Below are positions 1-11,400 of a stretch of 64,000 nt of DNA, piece after piece (position 1 is the stretch's first letter; each line of letters starts with the position of its first letter). The DNA is from Papaver somniferum (Eukaryota; Streptophyta; Magnoliopsida; Ranunculales; Papaveraceae), in NCBI RefSeq assembly GCF_003573695.1, contig NC_039358.1, forward strand, positions 192,486,418 to 192,550,417. The letters are read 5' to 3'. The translations under genes and the position numbers were made by a program. Under the pieces are notes generated by a model. It was not told the DNA's origin and did no database searches. It saw only the letters and a program-made list of their open reading frames with translations.

Positions 1-1
1 C

Positions 2-418
2 ATGCATATTGATGAATCTCTACAAGTATCTGCAGTGATTGAAAAGCTACCACCCTCATGGAACGAGTACAAGAGGAGGCTGCGACACAAGAATCGTGAA
101 ATCACCATGGTGGAGCTGGGGAAAAAGATCCAGGTGGAGGAACTTCTGTGCTGCAAGGACAAAAGCCTGATGCTGAGCAAAGACATGTCCAACAAAGCTC
201 ATGTCCTGGACGATAATGCTGCGTCAAAGAAAAGGCAAGGAGAATCCAGCAAAAATGGTAAACGTAACAAACAACGTAACTCCAAAGGTAACCATCTTAA
301 GCCAAAGGGTGGTGTCTCCAAAAACACCATCAAAGGCGACTGCTATAACTGTGGGAAAACTGGTCATATGGCCAAAGATTGCAGGGCACCTAAAAAGACC
401 AAAAATGATCCTAAATAG
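2..418 (+). pseudogene. copia Gag, C-terminal part with CCHC zinc knuckle
   Basis: This is the C-terminal 138 residues of a copia-type Gag, the nucleic-acid-binding structural protein of the particle. After a short helical segment there is a Lys/Arg/Asn-rich linker (about residues 75-110), then a CX2CX4HX4C knuckle at C114, C117, H122 and C127. The frame enters from left of the window. It stops at TAG 416-418, but the same frame continues downstream into protease without a shift, so this stop probably breaks one gag-pol polyprotein rather than ending a separate gag gene. A natural gag/pol terminator is the alternative. Confidence 0.85.
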
Positions 419-3400
419 AAAAATAAGGCAAACGTAGTAGATGATTCTGGATATTTTACTGGCATGGTGTCTGAAGTCAACCTTGTCTCTAATGTGACCA
501 ATGTGAGAGACTGGTGACTTGATTCTGGAGCCACTAGGCATGTCTGTAAATTCAGAAATGCTTTCTCCTCCTATAACAAAGTAGGAGACGATGAGAAATT
601 GTTTATGGGAAACTCTTCTACCTCTAAAGTGGTGGGAAAAGGCAAGGTTGAATTGAAACTCACTTCAGGAAAAACTCTCGCATTGAATGACGTGTATCAC
701 GTCCCGGACATATGCAAGAATCTTATCTCAGAAACCATCTTACTTGGGAAAGGTTTTAAATTTGTAGCTGAGTCTAACAAGGTTGTAATCTCTAAAGGTG
801 GTGATTTCGTAGGAAAAGGATATGTCACTGATAACATGATTAAGCTTAGTGTACTTTCTTTGAACTTGAATGATAATGCATCTTCTTCTGCTTATGTTTG
901 TGACTCCTCACATGTTTGGCATGATAGACTAGGACATGTTAATTTCAAATTTATTGAAAGACTTTCTAAATTAGGATGCATTCCTAAAATAAACTTTGAC
1001 AGAGGTCATAAATGTGAAATTTGTGTTGAATCTAAATATGCTAGAAAACCCTTTAACAAAAAGATTGAACGTAGTACAACTCCCCTAGAATTAATCCACT
1101 CAGATTTGGGAGATTTGAAATCAACACCAACTAGAGGAGGTAAAAAATGGTACATCACTTTTATAGATGATCACTCAAGATACTGTCAGGTTTATCTTCT
1201 TAGAAGTAAAGATGAAGCCTTAGACACTTTCAAATTATATAAACTTGAAGTAGAAAACCAAAGAGGTGTTACTATTAAAACTCTTAGGTCGGACCGAGGC
1301 GGTGAGTATGTGATACCTATAGGAGAATTCTGCAAACTTAATGGCATCATTCATGAAACTACTGCACCTTCTTCACCTGAGTCGAATGGAGTAGCTGAAA
1401 GGAAAAACCGAACACTCATAGATATGGTGAACGCTATGTTAGCTAGTTCAGGGCTACCTTCGAACCTGTGGGGGGAAGCAATTCTCTCTGCTTGCTATAT
1501 CTTGAACCGAGTTCCATTTAAGAAATCCGACAAAACTCCATATGAGTTATGGAAAGGAAGACAACCGTCCTATACATACTTTAAAGTGTGTGGGTGTTTG
1601 GCCAAGGTGGCCACTCCTCGTTCCAAGAAAACCAAACTAGGACCTAAAACTGTAGATTGTGTTTTCCTAGGATATCCTGAGCACACTAGTGCTTATAGGT
1701 TCATGGTAATTGGTGAGAACACCATAATGGAATCCAGAGATGCAGTGTTTTTCGAACACATTTTCCCTTTAGGGTCTGGACCTCATAAAAGGGTCCGCGA
1801 TGATATCTCAGATGTTCCTTCGACTAGTCAACCCCCGTCTCTAGATGCTGAAACCGAACCTAGAAGAAGTAAGAGGGTCAGAACCGAGAAAGGTTTCGGT
1901 CCAGATTTTGTGACTCTTACGGTAGAGTCTGAACCCAAAACCTATAAGGAAGCTATGACTTCTCCGGAAGCTCCCTTCTGGGAAGAAGCTTCAAATAATG
2001 AGTGGGATTCCATTCAACAAAATGAAACTTGGGAGCTTGTAGATTTACCTCCTGGTAGTAAAACCATAGGTTGCAAGTGGGTCTTCAAAAGGAAACTTAG
2101 AACAGATGGAACTATAAAAAAACACAAAGCTAGGTTGGTAGCTAAGGGGTACAGACAACAGGAAGGATTAGATTTCTTTGATACCTATTCACCGGTCACT
2201 AGAATCACTTCTATCCGGATGCTGATTGCTATTGCTTCTATTTATGATTTGCATATACATCAGATGGATGTTAAAACTGCTTTTTTATATGGTGAATTGA
2301 ATGAAGAAATTTATATGGACCAACCTGAAGGTTTTATTGTGAAAGGTTTTGAAGATAAAGTATGCAAACTGAAAAAATCTTTGTATGGTTTAAAACAAGC
2401 ACCTAAACAGTGGCATGAAAAATTTAATCATGTAATGATATCTAATGGCTTCAAGGTTAATGAATCTGATAAATGTGTTTACATTAAATCTGTGGATGAT
2501 TCTCATGTTATTGTGTGCCTATATGTTGATGATATGCTCATATTAGGTAGTAACCTTGATTGTATTAATACCACTAAAAGCATGCTTAACGAAAACTTTG
2601 ACATGAAAGACTTAGGCCCTACTGATGTAATCTTAGGGATGAAAATCAGAAAGATGTCTGATGGATATAGTCTTAGTCAATCTCATTATGTTGAAACTGT
2701 GCTTAAGAGATTTAATCATGAAAATGCTAAACCTGCAACTACTCCTTATGATCCCAATTGCAAATTGAAAAAGAACAAGGGTGAGTGTATTTATCAACTT
2801 GAGTATTCTCGTGTTATTGGCAGTCTTATGTATTTAATGAACTGTACAAGACCTGATATTTCCTATACTGTGAGTAGATTAAGCAGGTACACTTGCAACC
2901 CTGGGAAGGATCACTGGAATGCTCTCTATAGAGTTCTACGGTACCTGAGAGGAACTTCAAACTATTGCTTAAGTTTTGGGAAGTATCCTGCTGTGCTAAA
3001 AGGGTATTGTGATGCTAACTGGATATCAGACTCAGATGAGTGCAAATCCACTAGTGGGTACATCTTCACACTTGGTGGTGCGTCTCTGTCATGGAAGTCT
3101 ACCAAACAGACATGTATAGCCCGATCCACCATGGAGTCTGAGTTTATAGCCTTGGAGAAAGCTGGAGAGGAAGATGAATGGATAAGAGGTTTCCTGGGTG
3201 GAATTCCACTCTGGCCCAAGCCTGTGTCTTCGATCGCAATCCTCTGTGACAGTCAAGCTGCTATTGGATGCGCAAAGAATAGTGTATACAACGGAAAGTC
3301 TATACATCTTCGAAGAAGACACAAGACAGTGAAACAACTACTCTCTACTGGCATCATCTCTATAGACTTTGTAAGGTCTAAATAGAATATTGCAGATCCT

Positions 3401-3472
3401 TTGACGAAAGGGTTATCTAGAGAGGTAGTTAGATCCACATCGAAGGGGATGGGACTCAAGCTCATAGAATAA
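419..3472 (+). pseudogene. copia Pol: protease, integrase, reverse transcriptase, RNase H; three in-frame stops
   Basis: All domains lie in the frame of the preceding gag. The protease motif D-S-G-A-T is at 521-535, just behind a TGA stop (515-517) where related proteins have a sense codon. From 599 the frame is open for 928 codons. The integrase zinc finger HX4H...CX2C falls at residues 108, 113, 139, 142 of that stretch, and the acidic triad is D169, D232, E267. RT carries the YVDD box at 2522-2533, followed by RNase H with CDSQAA near 3245. A TAG at 3383-3385 cuts the last 29 codons; the frame then resumes and ends at TAA 3470-3472. Catalytic residues look intact, so the damage is limited to point nonsense changes. 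Role in the intact family: processing, reverse transcription and integration in cytoplasmic particles. Confidence 0.93.
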
Positions 3473-4020
3473 ATCGCCATGAAGGACACTCAACCTTGTG
3501 AATGGAGCTCCAAGATCAAGGTTCAATGAGATAACTAATTTTTGGTCATGTCGAGAGAAAGCACTATCTTTGTCCCTACCTATGGTGTAACCGTATGATA
3601 GTGCTGCCTGCATGTTTTAGGATGATCTGTCAAGATCTTAATGAGTTCCATGGCTTTTCTTAAAGCGGAGTGTGGCAGGACACTCTTAATGGACTCAACT
3701 ATGTGGATGTTGGAAGTGGGGCCGCTTCCTATGAGAATTTGAGCTTTTTCTCTAGAGACATTCATTAAGTCCGGGATTCAGCCCACGGCCAAAACGGGCA
3801 CAACGGCAAGAGCTTGGCAGCTTTTTTTTTTCTTTGAGACATCAAAGTGTGGTTGTTATTTCTGAATTGCACTCACTGTTGACGGTTCAAGACATTGTGT
3901 TCACCGAAACAACAAGTAGTTCCGGTAACCTCTCACTATGTTAAGGTTCAATCTCTGGGACACCTTAGCCTAATATTGATGTATTATGTTTTCTCGTATT
4001 TCGTCGATATGCTTTATCAT
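3473..4020 (+). other. copia 3' untranslated region
   Basis: Non-coding interval between the end of pol and the polypurine tract. It has no convincing ORF. It contains a short T-run near 3822 and nothing else I can assign. Confidence 0.6.
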
Positions 4021-4033
4021 TCATGTGGGGGAT
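4021..4033 (+). promoter_or_regulatory. Polypurine tract of the copia element
   Basis: A G-rich tract (core TGGGGGAT) directly abuts the TGTTAG start of the LTR. In LTR elements this tract primes plus-strand DNA synthesis. Its position fixes the LTR boundary at 4034. Confidence 0.75.
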
Positions 4034-4447
4034 TGTTAGAAAAAACGCTTTAAAATTACCAATTTTTCCATGGACTATGTTTTGATCCCTAGACCTATTT
4101 CCCATTAATTGTTTTTTCTTTTGAATAGATAAAACAATAGTCCCACATTGACTAAAATCTAAAGATTTTTAGACATAAATACCATAGAATTGGCTATAAG
4201 GGCATGGCCCTTGGGTCATTAGACTTTTGTGCTTGGAGGGAAGGCTTAGACTAGGGCAAGGTTGCCTTTCCCGTACGCGCGGTGCTTCGCACAGAAGCAC
4301 GCACGCCGCCGACGTCCGTCCGGTCGGTCGGGCTCGGGCTCGGGCTCGGGTGTGGGTGTGGGTGTGGGTTCATTAGATCCTATATTTTTGTTGAAACTTT
4401 TGGTACGTGTTTTACACACATGTAGAAGAATCTTCTTCTTTGTATGC

Positions 4448-4587
4448 ACATGTTTGTATTGGCTTTCTTGTCTGTACGTGTTTGTCTTGCTTTCCTTGTC
4501 TGCACATGTTTGTCCTGGCTTTCTTGTCTGTACGTATTTGTTTTGGGTTTCTTGTCCGTACATGTTTGGCTTGGCTTCTTGACAACA
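4448..4587 (+). repeat. 28-bp tandem repeat in copia U3
   Basis: Five copies start at 4448, 4476, 4504, 4532 and 4560, exactly 28 bp apart, each beginning ACATGTTTG or a variant (ACGTGTTTG, ACGTATTTG). They lie about 120-260 bp upstream of the TATA box. In the tobacco element Tnt1, short U3 tandem repeats act as transcriptional activator boxes; a similar role here is inference. Confidence 0.85.
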
Positions 4588-4703
4588 CACTGCTCTAAGC
4601 CTGACAAAAGCAACACTGTTTTAACCCAACATTACCAGTATTTCTGTCATACGCATGGTTTGGTTGCATGCATTTTTCCTCTCGTTTGTAACGTCTTTAA
4701 CAC

Positions 4704-4711
4704 TATATAAG
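4704..4711 (+). promoter_or_regulatory. TATA box of copia LTR
   Basis: TATATAAG followed by a purine-rich stretch, placed after the U3 repeats and about 330 bp before the LTR end. This is the most likely core promoter. A second TATAAG near 4193 is closer to the LTR start and less likely. Confidence 0.55.
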
Positions 4712-5039
4712 GGAGGAGTCTTGAGCTCATTTGATACACCACAGAGAAACATCTCTTCTACTCTCCCTCTGTTTTTCTGTAAACATCTCTTCTATTGTTT
4801 TAAGTTCTTCCAAGCTCTAAGGGTACCCTCACTGTATGCTACATTGAGGGGTACTAACTGTAGTTGTATCCTGGAGGTGACTTGCCAACTGCTGTAGCAT
4901 CTCAGAGGAGTGGCAGGCGATATTTCCTTTAGGACAGCGTAGTTTACGTGCCTCTACATTTTCTGTGCAGCAACATCAGCAACATTATTTTGAGCTAAGT
5001 ATCTTCTTCTCAGTTACATTATTAGTACTTTCTCCAACA

Positions 5040-5732
5040 GATTGAAGTAAAGAAATATAACGAGGAATCGTAGAATATTGCTAAATATTCAGGCGATTAA
5101 TTGAAGACTCGTAGAATATTGCTGGATATTCAGACGATGGCTCGTAGAATATTTCTGGATATTCAGACGATTTAAGATAATTAATTGCTGGCTCTATACT
5201 AGAATGGCTTCCTGTCTAGGAGCATTAATTATCTGAGGGTTGAGCAACATGAACTTGCTGGAGTGTCATATTCCTCTTGCATAGTCGGGGAAAATCTGGT
5301 TACATCCCGAAGACGTTGTCTCTCTATACTAGCAGACATGTTGTCTAGGAGCCGCCCAATCTTTCGATTCTATACAGTATGAGATGTGTCGTGGCCTCAG
5401 CTGAGAGACTGCACATCTTCATCTTCTCTGAGAGACTTTCTCCATTAGAGGTGGCATGAGCTTTCATGCACAGAGACATGAGTCTCGATACTCATCTGAT
5501 TGCCGGATCCGGAGTAATTACTGAAATTTCTCAGTATTCATGAGATGTGTCGTGGCCTCAGCTGAGAGACTACACATTTATACGTACTCTAAGAGACAAC
5601 CTTCTCAGTCAGAGATTTATGACATGAGATTTCATGCTTTAATGAGAGACATGAGTTTCAATACTCATCCAGTTGCCGAATCTGGAGTATAGTTTCACAA
5701 TTCTACCCTTTGTCAAAAATCCACCATCTACA
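5040..5732 (-). repeat. LTR fragment of the TGTTGATGG family (X-like), reverse orientation
   Basis: The right end (about 5690-5732) resembles the reversed start of the X LTR: an acaattctaccc-like run followed by AATCCACCATC. Its middle shares with 26440-26570 a run containing AGGAGCCGCCCAATC and CGAAGACGTT-like words. No coding region is present. It holds short internal repeats: three copies of a CGTAGAATATT unit (5067-5171) and a 161-bp duplication. The left part is presumably cut by the copia insertion. Confidence 0.55.
5381..5700. repeat. 161-bp tandem duplication
   Basis: A 30-bp run starting GAGATGTGTCGTGGCCTCAG occurs at 5381 and again at 5542. Both are followed by similar sequence up to a TTGCCGRATCYGGAGTA word (about 5503 and 5671). 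The two units are diverged but collinear. Confidence 0.75.
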
Positions 5733-5747
5733 AAGAGTTTCTTTCAA

Positions 5748-5862
5748 ACTCCCTCACGACCAACAGGGTTTTCTAGGGAGTTTGGGAGACTCTTCTAAAC
5801 TCTCCAACGTCTAACGGGGATCTTGAGAGACTCCTTCGAACTCCCTTACGACTAACGGGTAA
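5748..5862. repeat. Degenerate tandem repeat, about 50 bp unit, three copies
   Basis: Three related runs of the form AAACTCYCYNACGNCYAACRGGG alternate with GGGAGACTCTTC-like spacers. No gene overlaps. Confidence 0.6.
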
Positions 5863-5869
5863 AAACTGA

Positions 5870-6267
5870 ACTACACTCAACTCCCCCGAGGACGAACCCT
5901 CTGTTATTCAATCTCAGTCACGCGGCCCCTCTTTATGTTTTCTCTAATTTTATGGTGAATGGCAATGAAGATTTGTCTAGGCACCCACTGCTTGGATCCA
6001 GGCAACCAAACTAGGGGTGCCACTGTTCTACTCTCTCAACTCCAGCTGGTAGTACTTTATCTTCATATGAGCTCCTAATATCATTCGTTTGTGAAATAAT
6101 AATTTTTCGCTTCTGACTCCAAATTGATGATTTCTTCTTATTTTGCTCCAAATAACTCCGAAGTACCCAAAAGCTCAAAAACACACATAAGATACATAAT
6201 TTACAAGAAAACTAACAAAGAAAGCATAAATAATAGATAAATATCGAGGTGTTTAAGACACCTATCA
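5870..6267 (-). repeat. Athila-type LTR end fragment, reverse orientation
   Basis: The last 100 bp match 39985-40085 almost base for base, including words such as CATAAGATACATA and AAGAAAGCATAAA, and end in GACACCTATCA. On the minus strand this reads TGATAGGTGTC, the LTR start of the Athila-Z family. It is only a fragment: no polypurine tract or internal region follows. Confidence 0.65.
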
Positions 6268-6659
6268 GAAGCCTTCTCTCGATCATACACAAAGAATTCT
6301 TCACATACAATAATACACATCAATCACGTTTCATTGTGTATTACACTCTGATCTTAGCACTTTCTCTACTTCCAACCCTTTTCTCTATTTGTGACCAAAT
6401 CAAGACATGAACAAGACAAAAGATGACCCTGATGTGTTAGATGTTTTTTTTTCTAAACTTATAGAGGTTTTTTTCCGTTAGCTTTTTGTAATTAACTTAG
6501 TTATTAAATAAAAAAATTTCCTAGGAAAAAAAAACACAAAGAAAAAAAAAAGAGGAACTCCAAGTTCCTTGGACTCGACGCCCACAAAATTCTAGGGATC
6601 AATTTCCAGGTATCCCTGGGACTCAACGTATAAAATGCATGTATATGGGTAACAGTATG
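6268..6659. other. Unassigned non-coding DNA
   Basis: AT-rich sequence without a convincing ORF. A short perfect inverted repeat GGAACT/AGTTCC with a 3-base loop sits at about 6554-6568. I see nothing else. Confidence 0.5.
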
Positions 6660-6965
6660 CCACCGAATGATCAGTGTCAAACATTTACATTTTGTAAGAT
6701 TGATCCACATAATGATCATTGTCTAATATTTAGGTTTTATGTCATTTGATCACATAGACTGATCAATGTCTAATGTTTGCATTATGTGCCATTGATCCAC
6801 AAACTGGAAAACACTTGATATTTGTGTTTTATGTTTTTGATCCTGATCAATGTATAATATTTACTTTGTGTGCCATTGATTCCATAGTTCGATCAATGCC
6901 AGTAAATTGAATTTCATTGATCCCACAGACTGATCAATGCTTCATAAATTTCATTAATGTCATTA
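6660..6965. repeat. Degenerate minisatellite, about 45 bp unit, about seven copies
   Basis: Repeated runs of the form TGATCAATGTCTAATRTTT followed by a TTATGTGCCATTGATCCACA-like half. Units begin near 6668, 6712, 6760, 6805, 6848, 6890 and 6930. Spacing varies and copies are diverged, so this is an old array. No ORF spans it. Confidence 0.7.
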
Positions 6966-7002
6966 GTCTACGCGTTCCCAGACGTTGTACTTGTTGAGCA
7001 TC

Positions 7003-7797
7003 CGTTAATGGGAAAAAAACGATTTGCTGGTTTTTGAGGAAAAGTGGAGAGTTGTGCAGTAGGCGGATCCTCAATTAAGAAAATTTCCCAAACCTTTAAC
7101 ATATGCACTGCACAGGAATGCTTTGAGTTCGAGAGATCAATATGTATGACTCTGGCCTAAACCAAGACAAAAGCCGTTCGAGAGTCAATTCGGTCACAAA
7201 GATGGATGAGGGTCGATCTGCAAGAAGGAAACTAAGAATTGTGCGAGATCAATGATGATTGATGTATTGTGGATGTGTTGAGACTTCTGAAAATTTGATG
7301 GACTGTCGGTAAATCCTGATCTGGTTGAGTTTTGTTCAGTTAAGTTCGATTGAGAATATAGAGTTATCAAATAGGTTGATGAACCTATTTATATTGCAGG
7401 GTAGTTAACACATTGTTATCCAGTAAGTGTGACAGTTGCAGAGGAGTTGAAGAATGGGGATGTGAGAAATCGTGGTTGAATCAGTTCCACATTTATGCAA
7501 CATTTTGGATTTTCAGAAGAATTTGATCTTGACTGAGATTCTCAATTTTTCTTGAATGAACAAGTAGGATTATTGTTTAAACGTACAATATTTAAGAATA
7601 TTAAATAATAATATTTTAATATTTATTGGTGAAAAGGACCTAATGGTCATGGGACTATTTGATTTGTAGGCTTTCTGGAGAATATAACAATATTTGAAAA
7701 AACATGAAGAACCGAGGGTTTGCTCGAATGTGGGAGTCCAGGATTATTGTGGAATAATAACAAAATAAAATAAAAGAAACGGAGATGTGTGGGACCG
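7003..7797 (-). repeat. X-family LTR, left part, split by the Tat insertion
   Basis: On the minus strand a TATAAATAGG box (7386-7393 on the plus strand as CCTATTTATA) matches the TATA context of the X LTR (45437), including the following TTC. The segment ends at the Tat element's left LTR and appears to continue at 26031-26820, whose end carries the reversed TGTTGATGG start and a polypurine tract. The left border (about 7003) is estimated from weak similarity to the X LTR end and could be off by tens of bases. Confidence 0.45.
7386..7393 (-). promoter_or_regulatory. TATA box in split X-family LTR
   Basis: Reads TATAAATAGG on the minus strand in the same local context (followed by TTC) as the box at 45437-45444 in the X LTR. 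Confidence 0.4.
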
Positions 7798-8188
7798 TGT
7801 TGATGGGTAAAATGTGGGAAAGAGGAACTAGCCCTAGTCACAGAAAGTACTCCCAAGGAAGGATAAGTTTAGGGAAGTAGTGGGGAATTAACGATGCCTC
7901 AAGAAGTGTACCTTCTTTCCCTTTTATAATATCCTTCTTATGTATAAGTGCCCATAAGATTATCATATTACTAAACTACTATTTCCCTTTCCTTAAGTTA
8001 ATATCAAACCCTAAAGGGCTTCCCCCTTTAAGCCAAATCCCAACTGCCCATGTGTACTCTTGGGTAAAGTAGGACTTCCCTATCTTAATGGGTTTGGCCT
8101 AGTCCCCAAGCCTCTTTATCCTAAAAGGGAACCCTTAATGGCTTAAGGGGCCGCCCGTTCTAGGAATGGTTATTTTCATGTATCAACA
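7798..8188 (-). repeat. 3' LTR of the Tat-like element
   Basis: 391 bp, from TGTTGATGGG to GTATCAACA, aligned along its length with 25634-26025. By eye there are roughly 26 differences, about 7%. A minus-strand TATAAAAG box is at 7921-7928. Confidence 0.9.
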
Positions 8189-8203
8189 TTAGTCCCCTGA
8201 CTT
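8189..8203 (-). promoter_or_regulatory. Polypurine tract of the Tat-like element
   Basis: On the minus strand reads AAGTCAGGGGACTAA immediately before the LTR start. It resembles the tracts of the X family (58386-58401, GGCAGGGGACTTAA). Confidence 0.75.
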
Positions 8204-8225
8204 TTTGATCGGTCAGGGACCGTGT

Positions 8226-8478
8226 CAACAGTCACCTGTTGATGCTACGGTTGCAATAGGCGGTTATAGGCAGTCTTGATTCACGACTCTTGATATGTTG
8301 CTGTTATCATTGGGGAGTTATGGGCGGTTAATGCTTATGACCTTTAGGATACGACGGTTACTAATCTGCTCAGTAACTGCTCCTTATTTTACCCTCCTAT
8401 AAATAGAAGAGACCTCGCCCCAGAATCCCATCTTTTCACTGTCTTCTTTCCTCTCTCTCTGTCTCTCTGCTGCTTACC
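8226..8478 (+). promoter_or_regulatory. Putative promoter of the captured PMD gene, TATA box at 8398-8405
   Basis: A canonical TATAAATA at 8398-8405 lies 74 bp upstream of the ATG at 8479. It is followed by a pyrimidine-rich leader (CTCTCTCTCTGTCTCTCTGC), typical of plant 5' leaders. Upstream are an inverted repeat CAACAG/CTGTTG (8226-8241) and two CGGTTA words (8325, 8355) plus one at 8261. This promoter reads opposite to the retroelement's own transcription and lies outside its LTR. Confidence 0.55.
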
Positions 8479-11400
8479 ATGTCTAACGAATCACCTATCC
8501 GCGACTCGCCTCCCCGGCTCGAATCTTATACACTCGACGAGTTCAAGAATAATCCCTGTCTCAAGGATGAAATTCGACCGCCCGTTGCGGATGATGGTAC
8601 CGTTCTTTTCCCAGGCGATGATATTTGGATTACTCGCATGCATAACCCCCATCCATTTCCTCCGTTCGGGTCATAAGAATGGCTTATCCGCCCTCAGGCA
8701 GAATCGCCCCCTGCGCTTTCCTTTGAGGACTTGCCCCGCTTGGCGGTACATAAAGGAGATTATGTCTTCCCTCCGATCCATTTACGTTCATCCGCTGAAT
8801 CTCATGCCGCTTGGGATCCCTGGAACGACTACATTCGCTCCAATCCGGAGAACGCAAGGGTCATCCGCTCTCTAGGTATAAAAACAGCTCTACAGGCCTC
8901 CACGTTTAGATACTTCCTACAGGACCACGATAGCATAAATCGCTTATGTGCACGTTGGGGGATCGATCCTCACACGTTAATATTTTCCTGGGGAGAGGCG
9001 ACCCCTATCCTCGAGGAGGTGGTGGCGCTCACGGGTCTACTCGTCCACGGTGACGTAGTTTACGGCAGTTGCTTCCTTCACAAATCTTTAAAAAAGGATG
9101 ACAGAGATCTCCGCGACCGTTTGCTTAAAGCCAAGGCAAATTCTATAACCTATCAGCTTCCTGAGGAGCTTAAGGCTGAAGCTCCGGACGAGGTTGGAGT
9201 CCCAACGGATAAAGGGAAGGGTAAAGCCTCCGCGTCAGCTTCTCAAGGTTTTCCCGCAAATGTCTCATCTTCTTCGAAACTCATGGCGTCCGCAATAAAA
9301 GTTGCTCGACCATAGCCTTATGCTACTGAAGAAGCTGATTATGTGAAAGAAGTAAAGAGCGACCAGAAGCCAAAATTCGGGCAACGTCCAGCTTCCTTCT
9401 CGTGCTGGATCAAATAATGGGATCCTCTGCAGTCTGGTGCTGGCAAAGGTATTCCTCCTCGAGAAGGGGAAACAGATAGAGCAGAGCTGGATGCTTTCCT
9501 CCTCTTTTGGCTGTGTCACGACGTCTTCGAATACAGTCCCCGGGACACCATCAAGAATGAACTGATTCCTATGGCCATGTTGATGTCTCGCGGCGTGTCG
9601 TTCTTGCTTGCTCCCATGTTCCTGGGTGGTTTGTACCACCATTTAGATTTGCTGGTAAGTGACATCCGTCGCGGGACTGATCCCATGAGGTTGAAACTTT
9701 CCTTCCTGCTAACTTTATTCAGGCATGGGCTTGGGAACGTTTCCCCAAGTATAGTCCCTCTTAGCTGAATCCCCTCGCACTTTCTCGGCAAGAAGAAGTT
9801 GGTCAAGAGGATGGTTCCAAGCGTATAGTGACAATAGCTGAGTCTCATCCTCGGATGGCTCTTTACCACAAGAAGGGTCATCTTCCAAAGGAAAATCTCA
9901 AGGATTACATGGATAAGGGTGCGGATTTCAACCCTATCACTTATCAGGACGGTCGCAGTGGTTCTCTTCATTATACTTTTGCTAGCCAGTCCCGGAGGAG
10001 GATATGTTCAACGGAGATACCTTCGGCTGAGGAGTTTGACATGATTGTTTCTATTTTACCCGGGCGTCTCCCCGGCTTTTATGGTGGGAAGTTCTCTTCT
10101 GAGGCTTACAATACCATCCATGTGGCGTGACAGCTAGGGTTTGACCAAGGAGTTCCTTATGACCCTCCTCTCCCTTCTTCGATAGAGGAAGATAAGGAGG
10201 TCCGGAAGAGCTTTGATCGCTTTGTTTTCAAAAGAGGTCTTCGGATGAGCGACCACACATGCTTCTTTGATTTCTGCCAACCTCAGCTCCGCCGGCATGT
10301 AGGTGTTACCAATGAGTGGCCCGGCTATCGTAATAATGTTAATCGGATTCTGCTGAATCTACTCATCAAAGAGCCATTTGCTCCTCCAGCTTTAACCAAG
10401 GAAGACCTCAAAGAAATGCATGCATCAGGCCACGTTAAGCTAAATGCCGAGGTTGCCAAGAAGTATAGGCTATCTTCTAGTAACAAGGGTCGTCCTCTTC
10501 TCCCGATAGTTACCAGCTGGGACCCTCCTTCGGGCGCCCCGTCTTCTCAAGAAGATGGGAAGGGTAGTGCTCTACCTCCATCTGGCTCCAAGAAAAGAAG
10601 GCGCGTTCCGTCATTGAAGCCCTTGCATATCCCTTCAGCCGCATCTCCTCCTGCTAAGGTATCTTCCTTCTCCTTTGGTTGTCAATTTAATCTAGTTCCG
10701 CGTTTAGTTTCTTTATGCTAGTTTGCCATATTCTTTTAGAACTCTCCGCCCATCGGCTGCAAACCTAGAGGTCTCTTCTTTGAAGTACATCAAACTGCCT
10801 CTTGATGAATGGAGGGACGGTCGGCTGGCTAAGAAGATGAAGCGGGACGTCGGCGTGCTGCCTATTCCGCGGTTGCCTTTCATCCGCACTGCTAATGTTT
10901 TTTCCTCCGTTTTCCATGCAGGCTCCCAAAGTGGGGTCGTCATCCGCGAGTACTTTCATCGAGCGTGTGGAGCAGTAGCTTGGTCGATCAGTTAGTCAAA
11001 GTGGTCCTGAGATACTCTCTCCTCGTATGATTCTTCACTCTACTCGTCCCCTAATCGTACAGACAATTAAAGATCCCAATCATCCTCTTCACACTCCCTC
11101 CTATATGTTAGATGTAGGGGATGAGTCTGAGTCGGATTATTATGTACGTGACTATTCCCAAAAGGGTAGTGGTCTTCAAAGTGGCGCCCGAAATCAGAGA
11201 TCTTCCCCTTCTAAATCCCGTGAGTGTACTATGTTCATAATTGTTAAGTTTCATATACCGACACGTGCCGGTAGTAATATTTATATTATAGTTATTAAAT
11301 GCATTTGGTGATCTATATATACATCTTCACTTTCTATACTTCTTGATAAGATTATTTTATTTTCTTCATTTCTCTTGCTTTTTATCTCTCATCAGGTCAC

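Larger units (their letters stand above)
1..5039 (+). mobile_element. Ty1/copia LTR retrotransposon, 5' truncated by window edge
   Basis: One plus-strand copia element occupies this stretch. The order is gag zinc knuckle, protease, GAG-pre-integrase, integrase, reverse transcriptase, RNase H, polypurine tract, 3' LTR, with integrase before RT as copia requires. The 5' LTR and the start of gag lie left of the window, so no target-site duplication can be checked. The base after the LTR (5040) starts sequence of another LTR family, so this copy probably landed in older repeat DNA. The coding frame is open apart from three premature stops, which points to fairly recent decay. Confidence 0.93.
4034..5039 (+). 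repeat. 3' LTR of the copia element
   Basis: The LTR begins TGTTAG after the polypurine tract and ends in CCAACA at 5039, giving the TG...CA ends with TGTT/AACA inverted termini, about 1,006 bp. It contains GC-rich simple repeats of CGGGCT and GGGTGT type (about 4320-4368), a 28-bp tandem array in the U3 part and a TATA box near 4704. Only one LTR is visible, so identity to the 5' LTR cannot be judged. Confidence 0.85.

Noticed and set aside
4246..4710. Cluster of ORFs on both strands
   Set aside because: Created by the GC-rich simple repeats and the 28-bp array within the copia LTR.
8567..8875. 102-codon ORF overlapping the PMD start
   Set aside because: Out of frame with the PMD homology, which runs from 8479 through 9654 in another frame.
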